NCBI GenBank assembly: GCA_019722365.1
Contig: JADFUC010000188.1
Coordinates: 806,001 to 870,000, forward strand
DNA length: 64,000 nucleotides
Reading direction: 5' to 3'
Source: Lithospermum erythrorhizon
Lineage: Eukaryota > Streptophyta > Magnoliopsida > Boraginales > Boraginaceae
Both the position numbers and the translations under genes were made by a program. Under the pieces are notes generated by a model. The model worked only from the letters and a program-made list of their open reading frames with translations, was not told the origin of the DNA and searched no databases. Positions 1 to 11,039 of this stretch are shown here, piece after piece (the first letter of the stretch is position 1; each line of letters starts with the position of its first letter).

Positions 1-70
1 GGGAGGTCGGATTGTACGGCGCCTTACCCTTGCAATACAAGGAGGCTGTTTCCGAATTGACCCGAGAGTG
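1..70 (-). mobile_element. SINE fragment (tRNA-derived family), 3' part
   Basis: Read on the minus strand, this stretch has the layout of the 3' half of common angiosperm tRNA-derived SINEs. A B-box-like GGGTCAATTC is followed by GAAACAGCCTCC, a TGCAAGGGTAAGG block and GTACAATCCGACCTCCC. The match to the family is from memory of the consensus layout. The element is cut by the window edge, so the body beyond position 1 and the tail cannot be seen. It lies inside the COG3 transcription unit, left of the last exon I can trace, so it is probably intronic. It has no coding capacity. Confidence 0.6.
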
Positions 71-342
71 GAGTGCAAACACTATCTACTACTTCAGAAT
101 AGATAAGAAGTGTAGGTAGTGTAATGAGCCATTTTGATATATTCAATTATATCCAAGAGCCAGAGAATATAAATCTCTTAATTGTATCATACTGGATGAC
201 TGCATCTTGTCAATGCTCTTATGGAATAACAAGCACCAAGGAAACTTGTAGTAGAAGCATATAACAGATAAAATGGTGCAAGTGCACAAAAGATATTATA
301 TAAGCAGATACATATTCACGGGTCTGGAATTGGTATACTAAC

Positions 343-3300
343 CAGCAGATGAGAGAAGTCAAGCTCCTTGTGTGTTATTGAAAATTCAATATCAAAAGGG
401 GCAATCTGGAAAGACAGCATCAGGAGTAAGAAAAGAGAATATCATACTGTGATTTATGTAAAAAATAAAGGTGGCCTTGAACCTGTTCTCGCAGGATAAG
501 GAGATGCTTTATGAGGAAAAGCTGTCCGTCCATCACTGATGACTTTTTGGTAATCAGCTTGCTAGCTTTCTATAGAACTCAAACATGTTACAATCTAAAC
601 CAAAAACTACACCACTTTGGTTGAAATTTATTCATGAAGTTTTTTACTAAGAAGTTTGAAGTCCAAGCCACTCACTTGGATGGATGAAGAGCAGATCTCC
701 ACTGCTTCCTGATTGACAAAGATGATACATATAAAGATTAAGATCCAATGTACGCCATTGTTAGACAAATATTGAAGAATCTGACTTAGCTTCCTGTGCC
801 AAACCGGTGAATACAGTTTGCTCTAGAGAACGATACAACTTTGATAGGCATGATATGGTTTTCTCCAATGGTGGGTACCATGTCTTGAATACGTCTGGAT
901 TTTGTTCAGCCTACAGTTCGTCATTACCAGAACTAATGAACTTCATAATTTTGATTTTTATAGGACTGAATGGGTCAAAAGGTAATGGGTTACTTTTTAT
1001 CAATTTTTTGGTATCTCACATTTGAACGAATATATAAAATTCATTGAACAAACTTATTTCCCTTAGAGCAGAAGGGAAGTCAGTTGAATGGCATTTTACT
1101 TTACTTTCTTCTCTTCGTACTAACTAAGGGAACAGTTTAGCAGATACAAGGATGCCATAAAGAACTACTTCAGTATTTCCAAGCCTACAATTCTTTCAAA
1201 AAACACATAAATGTTGTGTATTTAAGTACTAAGTTTTTTAGTACGAGAAAGGCGAAAAGAACTTTATACTTCAATTATTTTTTTGATCTTTTTGGGTTCG
1301 TCTAAGGGCTTTCAGAGAACTCAAAAAATTCATATATCTCTGCACTCTATTATGTTTGGCTGTATGGATTTCTTAACATGTATATTAAGCTAGTCAGTTA
1401 GTGATTGGCGATTCCTAAGTACTCTCTTATCTAGCACTGGCAGTATGTGAACATTTTTAGCACTCGAAGGTTGAAGGGAAGACGGACGAGCTTACAAAGA
1501 GAGGTACTTCATTAAGTTATCAGGAGGATAGTAAATGTTTTTGGCTACTCCAAAAGAACAGCTAGTTGTATTAGTTATACAGATCATGTGAAGACAATTT
1601 TTTTTGAAAGGAGATGTGAGATCCCTCATTCATTTTAGCCTATCAATCTCCATCTATTCATATAATGGTGCATCAAGAATGGAAGGCGGCTTTATAGAAT
1701 GTTGGGAATTTAAAAAGTGAAACCTAAGAATTTAAATCAGCAAAGACAAAGGAAACCACAATCACCTTGGGTTTTAGAAACTTACATCTGTACTTTCAGG
1801 ATTAGCATCGGCAAATTGCTCCAGCTTAGCAGGATAATTCAAGTCTTCATCTAAAGGAAGATAATTTGCAATCTGTATAAATAGTTTAATGTAAGAGGAT
1901 AATATTTAAATATAAATTTAATAGGTGGCGGCAGGAAAATATAATGTTCAATTATAATGGTCTAAAAAATTCTTCGTGAATTTATCAATTTCAAGACTAA
2001 TGTTAACTATATCTGAACTGAGAAATCAACCTCATCACGGATATATGTCCTGGCACGGAACGTCAATCGTTCATGAACATCTGCTAAGATTCTGTCTAAT
2101 GTTGGTCGAAGTCCTGCTAATTGTTCCTCATTTCTGGTTCCTTGTTCCCCAAGAACTTCAACCTTAAGGATATCAACGAGATCGCAGAGGACATCGAGAT
2201 TGGTCTCATGAATAAGTTTCGGGCGCAAGGTGTCATATAGGTATGTACATCTGCATGAATAGAAATCACTACCATATTAGTCATGTTTGAACATTGAAGT
2301 ACAAGAGGGCTGCAATATCTGCAACTTTCAGAAAAATTACAACACTTTTACCAAAAACAAAATTAACCCTATGAAAATAAATGCAGGTTTTATTTCTGAA
2401 GTGATCTGGTTTGTCCATAAATAGATGACTTCACAACATAACTGAATAAACCTGAGCGGTGTATAAACTCTTATATAATTCCTCTGTAGTTGGGGGAGAA
2501 TAAAATTCTTAAGTGACTTCGTTAGTTTTTTATACCTAAATAATATGGTTGACTAATCAGCATTAGTCATAATATATGTTATAAAGGGAAAGAGATGATC
2601 CAGAATACACCTGATATTAATAAAACTTACAGAGGATCAATTAGGGGAGCCAAACTAGATATATCATCTGAGGACGAAGGGAAAAAGTGATCAAACAGTT
2701 GGTGCTCAAGATGGCAAACCTGCAAGATTTCAAGTTTTCTTAGAAACCAACATCATATATTTAATATGTGTAACTGTGTAATTTTAAATCTATGAAGTGG
2801 TATTAATAGGAACTTATCCTTTATGAAAAATAAAGCGCAAATTTTCAAATTATGTTGAACAATTACCTGCATTAGGTATGAGCAGCCATATCTAGTCAAT
2901 GGAGGTAATGCCTCTTTCTTGGAAACTTCAGTGATTCGCTGCTGAACTATACCCCTTACCTAGTGATATGTAGCACACCAAGTTCATAATGGATGGGGAA
3001 ATTTTTTGAAGAAATAAATATGTAAAATGTAGAGGGAAATTGTTGGAAACAATGGCTCACCAAGGAGAGTCGTTGTTCGCAATATAGCTTGTGGCATTCT
3101 GCAAGCATTTGAGCATACTCTTTCCTGGGTTTCCTACTTTCAATTTCCTCCAACACGGGTTTGAGCTGCAAGAATCATTTTCTAAATTGATTTACACCTG
3201 TCTCAGTTATCAATATAACCTAATTCTATTGTCATGTTAGGCTGGGGAAAAAAGAAAAGGTGTGATATGACATGCCTCATTCGCTGCTGCCTTAAAGCGA

Positions 3301-6300
3301 ACATATATAAGAGATGCCTCAACACCCTCGGAGACAGCAGCCTTGTTGCCACCACTAGTTCGAAGTGCAGTCTGCACCTAGAAACTCAAACAGAAGCATC
3401 CATTTCAATAATATATACAAATTCTCAGGAAAACAAAGGACTCCACAAAGTCAAAGATAAAAGATCACAAAATGATATCATTGTATAAATAATACTCCGT
3501 AATAATAACAAAGGATGTGATGCCATCATGACAACAAAGACAATAACAGCAACAATTGTAGTGGTAAAAAAAAAGTAGTGGTGACCCGTCGCAAATGCAG
3601 TTGCATTAAAAATTATCATGCTGATAAAGATGCTTGGAGCATCAGTTACAATGATAACTATACTTTATAAGAAAAACTGGCAGTGCAGTTACTAATCAAC
3701 AACATTAAGGACAATCAACTCACCTGCGAAGAAGCGGCTTTCAGTACAGTAAATACATAAGAACGGATCATTCCCAGAGCTCTAGACTGTAATCACATGC
3801 AAGGTAGAGATTATCAGGTTCTCATGTAATCACATGCAAGGTAGAGATTATCAGGTTCTCATGAGCTCAGTGATGGTTGTATAGATGGAAATGACATGAA
3901 ATTACTGGGAAAAAAAGGTCAAAGTAAGTGTCAAAGGTACCTGAAGTTGCCGGAATTTAACCAAATAAACACTGCATTCTGCATATTGTGGATTACTCTC
4001 AACATATCTGCATATTCAAGGAGGCAAAAGGATCGAGCCCACATGCATATAGAAGATATCAATGAGTAACAACCTGGAAATTTAACTTCAAAGAACATCA
4101 AAACAGAGTGATGCAACTATTTCGCAGTCATCAATATAATAGCTTATGATAAATAGCATGATATGTACAACTTATTTCAATATTGGTCTTAAAGTCCACA
4201 TCCTGATGTGTATAATTTGTTCATTGAAGCTTTATAAATAGCATGTCAGGAATAAATTACAGATTTATAAGAAAAATCAGGTTAGCAAGAACCAAATGTT
4301 ACAAGATTAGTTAATAGTCACTTGATATGGATGCACTTACGAAATGCACTCATCAAGTCTTTTCAGCATTGGGAGAAAGTTTTCACTTCCAACATTCATA
4401 TTTGGGGAATAGAAACTAGCAGCGACCTGAGAAAAAAAAAACACTTATAATGAAATTGGAGGCATCTCTACACAAGCTGTTCCTAATAATTATATGTCCT
4501 CTCAGGCTAAAGAATGATTCTGGAGAGAGTAAAGTAACAAAGAATAACACCTGTTCTTTAAACTAAAAGATGATTACTTTTACTTGCAGAGAAACTAGGG
4601 ATACAGACCATAAAATTGACAGAGTTGTAATTCTGGGAAAAATTGATCGTTCTTAATACTTCTCGTCACCACGATTTACAGAGGTGCACCATTGCCAGGG
4701 CTATAGATCTTTTTATTGTTGATATTGTTTTCATTGCAGATGTATCATAAGTATTCAATGTCAGTGGCAAGCACAATTTCATAACTTCTTCACCTTGATG
4801 GATTCGGTGTTCATACATGAATCAGGGTTTTTACTGAAAAAATACCATTTTTAGGGAAGCTAATCTTTTGAGACAAGGGTCTATCTCTAACACCTAAGAG
4901 TAATGATGGAAAGATGATAAGTAGAAAACAAGTATTTTAAATGAGCACGATATAAGTCACAAAACACATCTGAGTATTTGACAATAACAAAAGATACTAT
5001 ATCCAAACTGTATTAAAACCTTACATTCTCTAATTCATCGAAGTAGTTGAGCTTATTGTGGAGTGATTCTGCAAACTCAATTAACCTTTGCTTCTCCATG
5101 ACCTACAACAAAATGATAAACAAAACAAGTTATGCATTCCATTGTGGTCTCTGTTCTAACCAGCTATTACAGTCTCAGTAAGATTGTGTTGCAGATTTAT
5201 GGACTGCAAATTGCAAAACCCAATCACCCACCCCACCCCAGTCAACTCCAGAAGACATTGGCATGCACACTCAGAAGGAGCAGAGTAGTACACAAAACAT
5301 TAGAAAAACTATATGAAGGGGAAGATGGCCAACCAGTCTATCACATGCATCATGGAGAGTTTTGGTTTTATTTGCCACTGCTTGATGCTGCAACTGGAGC
5401 TCATTGAACAGTTCAAGAGTCTCGTCAACCTAAAAATAAAAGCATGTAAACAAAACCTTCGGCTCTTCTTGGTGAGAAATAATCAATACAGCTTAAATAT
5501 GTGCAGAGAAGAAATGGACTTCGTTCTAACATATAATATTTGAAAGTTATTGGATATAGGGTTAAACCTGACGAAGTATGCCATCACATGTCTGTATCCT
5601 CTCCCTTAATGTGGTCACATAATGCTGATACTTCTCCTCGGTCTAGACAATGAGATAATGTGTTATTGCTGAAGTAGATTAATGCTAAGAAAGGGAAAAC
5701 CGAGTATAAATAGTTGATGTATGGAAGCTTTTATTCAAACCTCTGATTTCATCGCTGCTTCAAGTTCAGTGAACCAATTGTAAAACTGTTCAGCATAAAT
5801 ATATGACATGCCATTAATATACCACAACAAGATAAATCTAGAGTAGACTAAAAAGTTTATGAAAGAAATACAAAAAGAATGAGCATCCTAAATCAGTTTG
5901 AAGGGAAGGCATGGGGAGACTAAACAAGAGTGGAATAGAAAATAATCTAAACTTGAGTGAACTCTAGTCACTTCCAGTAATCAGACCTATCTTCAGGACA
6001 ATAGTGCACTACAGTAAAAATAAATAATGCACGTTGTATTTCAAGCATACAAAAGGCAGGAAGAGCCTGAACCTGATTTGTATTCACGAGAGAAATATCA
6101 ATAACCCCCGAATCTTCCGAAGCACTATGCTTAGTCGAAATAGATAAACCATGCTCCTGCATGGAGATTGTGTCCTGGGACTTGCATTTCAAACATAATC
6201 AATTAAAATCAACCGAAATTCACATCAAGATAAACTACAAACAGAAACATCAAGATCTGCATATATAGAAGCACAAAAAACTCACTAAATTAGACGGAAA

Positions 6301-6969
6301 AGGGCGTTCAGCAACCGCATGAGCTAGCGCCTGTATCGCTGCTTGTTGCTGCTCCGTCAACGGCGCATTCTGCACATCAGATAATCAACCATGAACATAA
6401 TTATTGTCAGGAACCATCTATCCCCCCCATCAACAGAACGATCAAAAATCAATAAACGTTATTTTCACAAAATAACATCATGGTAGTTCCCAAAATCAAA
6501 ACTTTACAATTTCAAACAATAATCAAAGCAGATCACATTGACCCATGTACAATCCCAGCTACAAAATTCAATAATTGAACATAATTTCCAAGTAAAGCAT
6601 AAAAAAACTGCAAATAAAATAGTGAAAGTGAATGAGATGCAGCTTCAACGTCAACAATGTGTATATTTTCACAAAATTGCATCATGGTAGTTCCCAAAAT
6701 CAAAACTTTACAATAACAAACAACAATTATAGCAGATCACATTGACCATCTACAATAGAAGCTACAAAACTCAATAATTGATCATAATTTCCAAGTAAAG
6801 CATAAAAAAATTGCAAATTTAAAATGCAATAAAATAAGATGCAGCTTAAGATCCAGCTATTTCAAAAAAGGACCTGTTCCCAAGTAGAAGCAAAGTTGTA
6901 GCCTCTGGAAACAGCTTCAGGTCTTGGAAGATTTGATTTTGGTGGTGTAGGTGGAGAATGAGAAGCCAT
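343..6969 (-). CDS. COG3: Conserved oligomeric Golgi complex subunit 3 (COG3/Sec34), partial at 3' end
   Basis: COG3 is a lobe A subunit of the COG tethering complex, which acts in retrograde vesicle traffic at the Golgi. Conceptual splicing gives about 596 residues colinear with plant COG3 (about 780 in the family), starting [20 protein letters not shown]; the last ~180 residues lie left of position 1. Exons in transcript order: 6969-6874, 6369-6286, 6174-6073, 5785-5741, 5642-5568, 5429-5334, 5102-5025, 4426-4341, 4007-3941, 3786-3724, 3377-3276, 3165-3061, 2959-2867, 2719-2631, 2250-2031, 1872-1786, 910-794, 708-676, 569-483, 405-343. Landmarks are [10 protein letters not shown] in exon 1, [11 protein letters not shown] in exon 12 and [12 protein letters not shown] in exon 15. 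All junctions keep frame and are GT-AG except the donors after exon 11 (GC) and exon 17 (GC or GA). Exon 3 could instead begin at 6156, also in frame. No premature stop is seen, so the gene appears functional unless the exon 17 donor fails. Confidence 0.93.
3790..3863. repeat. Perfect 37-bp tandem duplication in COG3 intron 9
   Basis: The unit beginning TAATCACATGCAAGGTAGAG (3790-3826) is repeated exactly at 3827-3863. It starts 4 bp upstream of exon 10 on the sense strand, just beyond its acceptor AG and pyrimidine stretch. Identical copies indicate a recent slippage or duplication event. Confidence 0.97.
6462..6847. repeat. Imperfect tandem duplication (period about 204 bp) in COG3 intron 1
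   Basis: The block starting TTTTCACAAAATAACATCAT at 6462 recurs from 6666. Both copies share the run CATGGTAGTTCCCAAAATC, then TTTCCAAGTAAAGCATAAAA, and end with GATGCAGCTT (6635-6644 and 6838-6847). They differ by scattered substitutions and small indels. The duplication is noncoding and lies entirely within intron 1. Confidence 0.93.
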
Positions 6970-7101
6970 TTTCTACTGTCAATTCTTTTCAAGAATCAAA
7001 AAATGAAGATTATTCATCTATATAAATATGAGAAAAAACAGTTGCAGTGAAGGATTTGAAGATTCAAGACTCTGAAATCAGACTTTGTTTTTTTTGTATT
7101 T

Positions 7102-7114
7102 GGGGGGGGGGGGG
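7102..7114. repeat. Homopolymer G13 tract upstream of COG3
   Basis: Thirteen consecutive G on the plus strand (C13 on the COG3 sense strand), preceded by a T-rich run, about 135 bp upstream of the COG3 start codon. It lies in the likely 5' leader or core promoter. Such tracts are prone to length error in sequencing. Confidence 0.9.
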
Positions 7115-7119
7115 CTTTG

Positions 7120-7660
7120 AATTTTCTGATAAGTTATGGGCTCGATTCAAAACCGAGTCGAAGAACAACTCGATTGATATATAATTAAGTCGAAAATAGA
7201 TCTAAAGTTGGCTTGGAATAGAGGTGAACCGAATCAATGCTCAGGATCAATTCAAGTCGATATGACGTAGTACTAAATTTGACTTTGTATCAGAATTAAT
7301 CTCTGCCTAAAACCTAATTATAATTACAATACATAATAGAGTCGACCATACTTCAGAGGGATAAAGCTTAGTTTGATTTAGTTGGTAAAATATCACAAAA
7401 ATGCATCTACAGCTCTTCACCAGTTCAAACTGCACTGTATGTTAACTGCAGACTGCAGAGGATCTCAGTCCTCTACAAATGTCCCGTTAAATTTTCATTC
7501 AATCTTCAAGTAGCAATTGTAAAATAGCTACAAAATATCTGTATTTACATTTGATAGTACATGTTCATCTGTTTACTTGATACAAAAAACAAATCTTAAT
7601 ATTGCAACATGACTCCAAGAAAGAAGCAGCTTCACATGATTTTTTTTGAAAATCAGCTTA
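7120..7660. other. Intergenic region between COG3 start and RAD51 3' end
   Basis: About 540 bp with no coding signal. It must hold most of the COG3 promoter and the RAD51 3' untranslated region, both read on the minus strand. Around 7140-7260 there are several short motifs of the type CGAGTCGAAG and ACCGAATC, resembling similar short words at 11,330-11,410. I see no clear TATA box. Confidence 0.6.
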
Positions 7661-7664
7661 TAGA

Positions 7665-10600
7665 TCAGTCCTTGGCATCAGTTACACCTTCCGCGCTAAT
7701 TTGAAACCTTGCTTCAGCTTCTGCCAAACATGGAGAGCTTACAACCTTGCAGATGCGCTCCTCCCCTTTCCCTTTACGCAAAGCCAGCCTGTCAATAATA
7801 TGGATAATCTTTATTCGAAGTCAATTTACATGGAGATAAATAGCGGACAAGTCAGCCAGAGAATACATACCTTGTTGAAGAAGCATGTGCCATGATATTA
7901 CCACCTGTGGGTTTGAACTGTGGCCCAGCAAAAAGTGCAGAACCATCGACTTGAGCAACAACTTGATTAGTAATCACGACAGCTACACCGAACTGGAAGC
8001 ATCGAAGGAAACAAATAATTAGTTATTGCAGTGGTCGGAATTCTCAACTTTTATTCAGAAAACGAAAAATAGAACGGTACTGATGATAAGTTGGTTGGGA
8101 GTAGGAAATCAACTGAGTATTGTCAATGGACATTAATACCTCATCAGCGAGTTTCTGGAGGCTCCTAAGAAACTTAGCAAGATGCATTTGCCTGGCTGAC
8201 AGTTCCCCTCTCCCTGAGAAATTGGTTCTATAAGTGCAGAAATCATCATAAGAGCAAACTCAGCAAATACTGGTGCTGAGTTTCAAAACTCAATATGCAC
8301 ATGTAAAACCTAACCAAAGTTTAGATTGAGAAATAAGGGAACATAAGTTAAAACTAAAAACTTATTCTAACAAATAGAAACAGAGCAGCACATGAACAGA
8401 AATATTGACAGAGTCCGTCTTTTGCTGCTCATATATTGTTGATTCTGATGTGCAACCTCAGAATCTTATATTGTAACAAGAAACTATAGGAAAAGAAAAT
8501 GAAAGTCTGAATGGAAGCAATATCCTTCACTACATTTGTAGTTCGTTAATCTGCTCAAAGTAAGATGGTTGTACAAGGTTATTAGCTCAAGTGACAATCA
8601 AAATATCGCTCCCAAATAGGTGACAAAAAATAATCCGGTCACATATGCAGCACCATTGGAAAACAAATTCATGAAAATAAAGAAGTAAAAATCTGATGTT
8701 CTATTCACAAAACAACAATGTGTTTCAGACAAGTATTGATATTTTAGTGATGAACCATGTAACTATTAACCAGTGAGTCACTGTAACAACTCATAGAAGT
8801 GAGCTAATAACCAGTCATAGAAATGAGCTGTGAGCAGAGATAATTCCTCCCTGCTTGTTGTCAGTTGTCCTATATAGTTACTCACATAATTAGACATGTA
8901 GATTACCTAGTTTCCACCATCATCAAATCTGCTTCAAGCAACAATCTTGACTGAAGATCAGTGTTATATGCTCTAGCATAGGCCACATTCTCCAAGACAT
9001 CAGCACCATTTAACCCAAACCTGTAGTATTTAGGAAGATCAAGGACAAAGATAAGACAAAAATCTACACTGATGTAACACTTCAAGGTCGATCACTAAAC
9101 CTGTCTGCTATCTGTAAGAGCCTTTTGAGGCCTGAATGTGCCCTCCACATCAATATACATTGCTTTTCCTCACCACCTCCTTGATCTAGAGGAAGCTGAC
9201 AATGCAAAAATAAAAGTCAGCTTCGGCTTGACAACCTAAAAATTATACTCCATATTATAACTATCTAATATAACAAGACAACATGGTAACTGATAAAGAC
9301 AATTTCTAATGACAGTTTAGCTCGGAAAAGGTTCAATGAATATGCAGAAGGATAACATTAATCTGTTGTTTTCTATTGAAAAACCTTATTATTCCTATCT
9401 ACATAGAGACAATATTCTAACATCATTACCTGGCAGGTAACACATAATGTATGGCATAGCTGAGTCTTTCCAGAGCGAAATTCACCATATAGTTCAGTGA
9501 TCGATCCAGTTTCAATACCTCCTGCCAAATAAAAAATTATATGAGACGACACTGCAAGGTTAATGTTTTAACAACACACCTACCATCTAGAACCTTATCA
9601 AGCTCTTTCGATCCAGAAGTTATCTGAATTATCTCAAGCCTCTGCGGATGGAGTTGACCAGCACTAGTAAACCCCAATGGCACCAATTTGGAGGCAGGCT
9701 GTCAGTATATAAAGAAACATTTAGCATTGCTTACGGATAGATGGCAGGAGGCATTGAAACATTTAGCATTTCTTTGCATAATATGTTCACATATTAAAAG
9801 CAAGATGTATGAAATAAGGAAGAAATGTAACGCTAGTAACAGTAAGGAGCTTGAAAGTGGAAACCATGCCTGCTTCTATTATTTTGTCAACTTTAGCTTC
9901 ACTTATTCCCTTAATTAGGAGAAGCTCCTTTCTTGGAGAATAGATAACAGATTCAACTGTGCATAGACCAGCATCTTTAAGCTTTTTCACATCAATGGAA
10001 GCAATTCCAGACGCCTTCAGAAAACGGAAGACCAAAAGTCAAGATCTTATGCACATACCATCTAGCTCCATTCAGCCCTATGCACTCGGTTAATCACGAT
10101 CTTATGCACTTACATTACTTACTCACATAAAACCAACACTAACCAAAGAAAAGTTACAGAAATTATAAACATTCTCTTGTCATAAAAGACTTTTCATTTT
10201 CTAAAAGTAAATTAAACAATCATGTAGATGAAATTTCGGGCAAGAAATTCCCATACCAACTGTTCAGAAAGTTTAACAAAATAAATTGACAAATCTCAAT
10301 TACAACATCTTGAACAAATAAAACCGGATCACGTACCGCTAGCAACTCAAAACACTATAGGGTTTTGCAAATAACTGAAGCCTGCCTAACAAACTTAACA
10401 CACCATTAATCTTACACAATACTAACAGATACCAAAATATATACTTTGGCTCTGCATTACTCAAATAATACACAATAAGCAGATACCAAAATAAAAAATG
10501 CCCACATAAAATTCCAACAATTTGATCAAAGGTCCATCAAGATAAACATTACCCAAGTTCCACTTTTTATTACACTTACCAATAACCATAAATCCCATTT

Positions 10601-10945
10601 CAACAATTTACGTGAAACTACCAAAAAATCATTCCTTTTTCTTTACATTACTCAAATTATATAAAACAAGTAGATACAAATATCAAAGATAACCACAAAA
10701 AACTCCAACAATCTGATCAAATGTCCATCAAAATAAAAACAACCCAACTTCCATTTTCTGTTATAATTAACAAAAAAAACATAAATCCCATTTCAATAAT
10801 TTACCTGAAACCACCAAAAACTTCCTTTGGCTTTGTACTCAAATTATATATAATAAGCATATACCAAAAATGAAGATAATCACGTAAATTGTTGGTGAAG
10901 TTGTTGTTCTTGCACCATTTTATTGTTCCTTTGCTGCTGCTCCAT
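7665..10945 (-). pseudogene. RAD51: RAD51 recombinase copy, intron-containing, probably a pseudogene
   Basis: RAD51 is the eukaryotic RecA-type strand-exchange ATPase of homologous recombination. Recognisable exon segments in order: 10945-about 10916 (MEQQQRNNKM), 10014-9865 ([19 protein letters not shown]), 9698-9584, 9521-9430 with intact Walker [10 protein letters not shown], 9195-9101, 9020-8907, 8258-8140, 7992-7871, and 7788-7665 ending in VTDAKD and a stop. Damage against the family: exon 1 lacks the usual HGPFP-type end; the exon 2 boundary and 4 extra bases before exon 3 do not join in the normal frame; exon 5 has a 1-base loss and then a 1-base gain, so 17 residues around the IDAEGTF core read as EEKQCILMWRAHSGLKR; exon 7 is 11 nt short and has lost the Walker B strand (expected LMIVD). 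Introns are kept, so this is a duplicated locus and not a retrocopy. Alternative splice sites could restore an open frame, but without the conserved core it is unlikely to be an active recombinase. Sequencing error is possible for the two homopolymer indels but not for the larger change. Confidence 0.85.
10447..10890. repeat. Imperfect tandem repeat (period about 194 bp, about 2.3 copies) in RAD51 intron 1
   Basis: Three segments start with a GGCTCTGCATTACTCAAAT-like word at about 10447, 10640 and 10835. The first two continue through TCCAACAATTTGATCAAAGG (near 10513) and its counterpart near 10703, then TCCCATTTCAACAATTTAC near 10592 and its counterpart near 10786. The third is partial and runs directly into exon 1 sequence near 10885, next to where the exon 1 donor would be expected. 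Confidence 0.88.
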
Positions 10946-10958
10946 TTATTAGCTTCGA

Positions 10959-10979
10959 GGGGTGGGTGGGGTGGGTGGG
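10959..10979 (+). promoter_or_regulatory. G-quadruplex-type G-run cluster in the RAD51 5' leader
   Basis: Five runs of three or four G, each separated by a single T, occupy these 21 bases on the plus strand. That satisfies the standard intramolecular G-quadruplex pattern with one-base loops, the most stable class. On the RAD51 sense strand the cluster is C-rich and sits 14-34 bases upstream of the ATG, so it would act in DNA or as a C-rich leader. The regulatory role is inference only. Confidence 0.7.
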
Positions 10980-11039
10980 AAAGAAATGATTTTTTCGAAA
11001 GAGTTCTGGAGGCGCCTTGGGTGTTGATGGAGGGAAAAG

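Noticed and set aside
1..70. A tRNA gene at the left edge
   Set aside because: Only a B-box-like word is present; no A box, acceptor stem or cloverleaf. SINE fits better.
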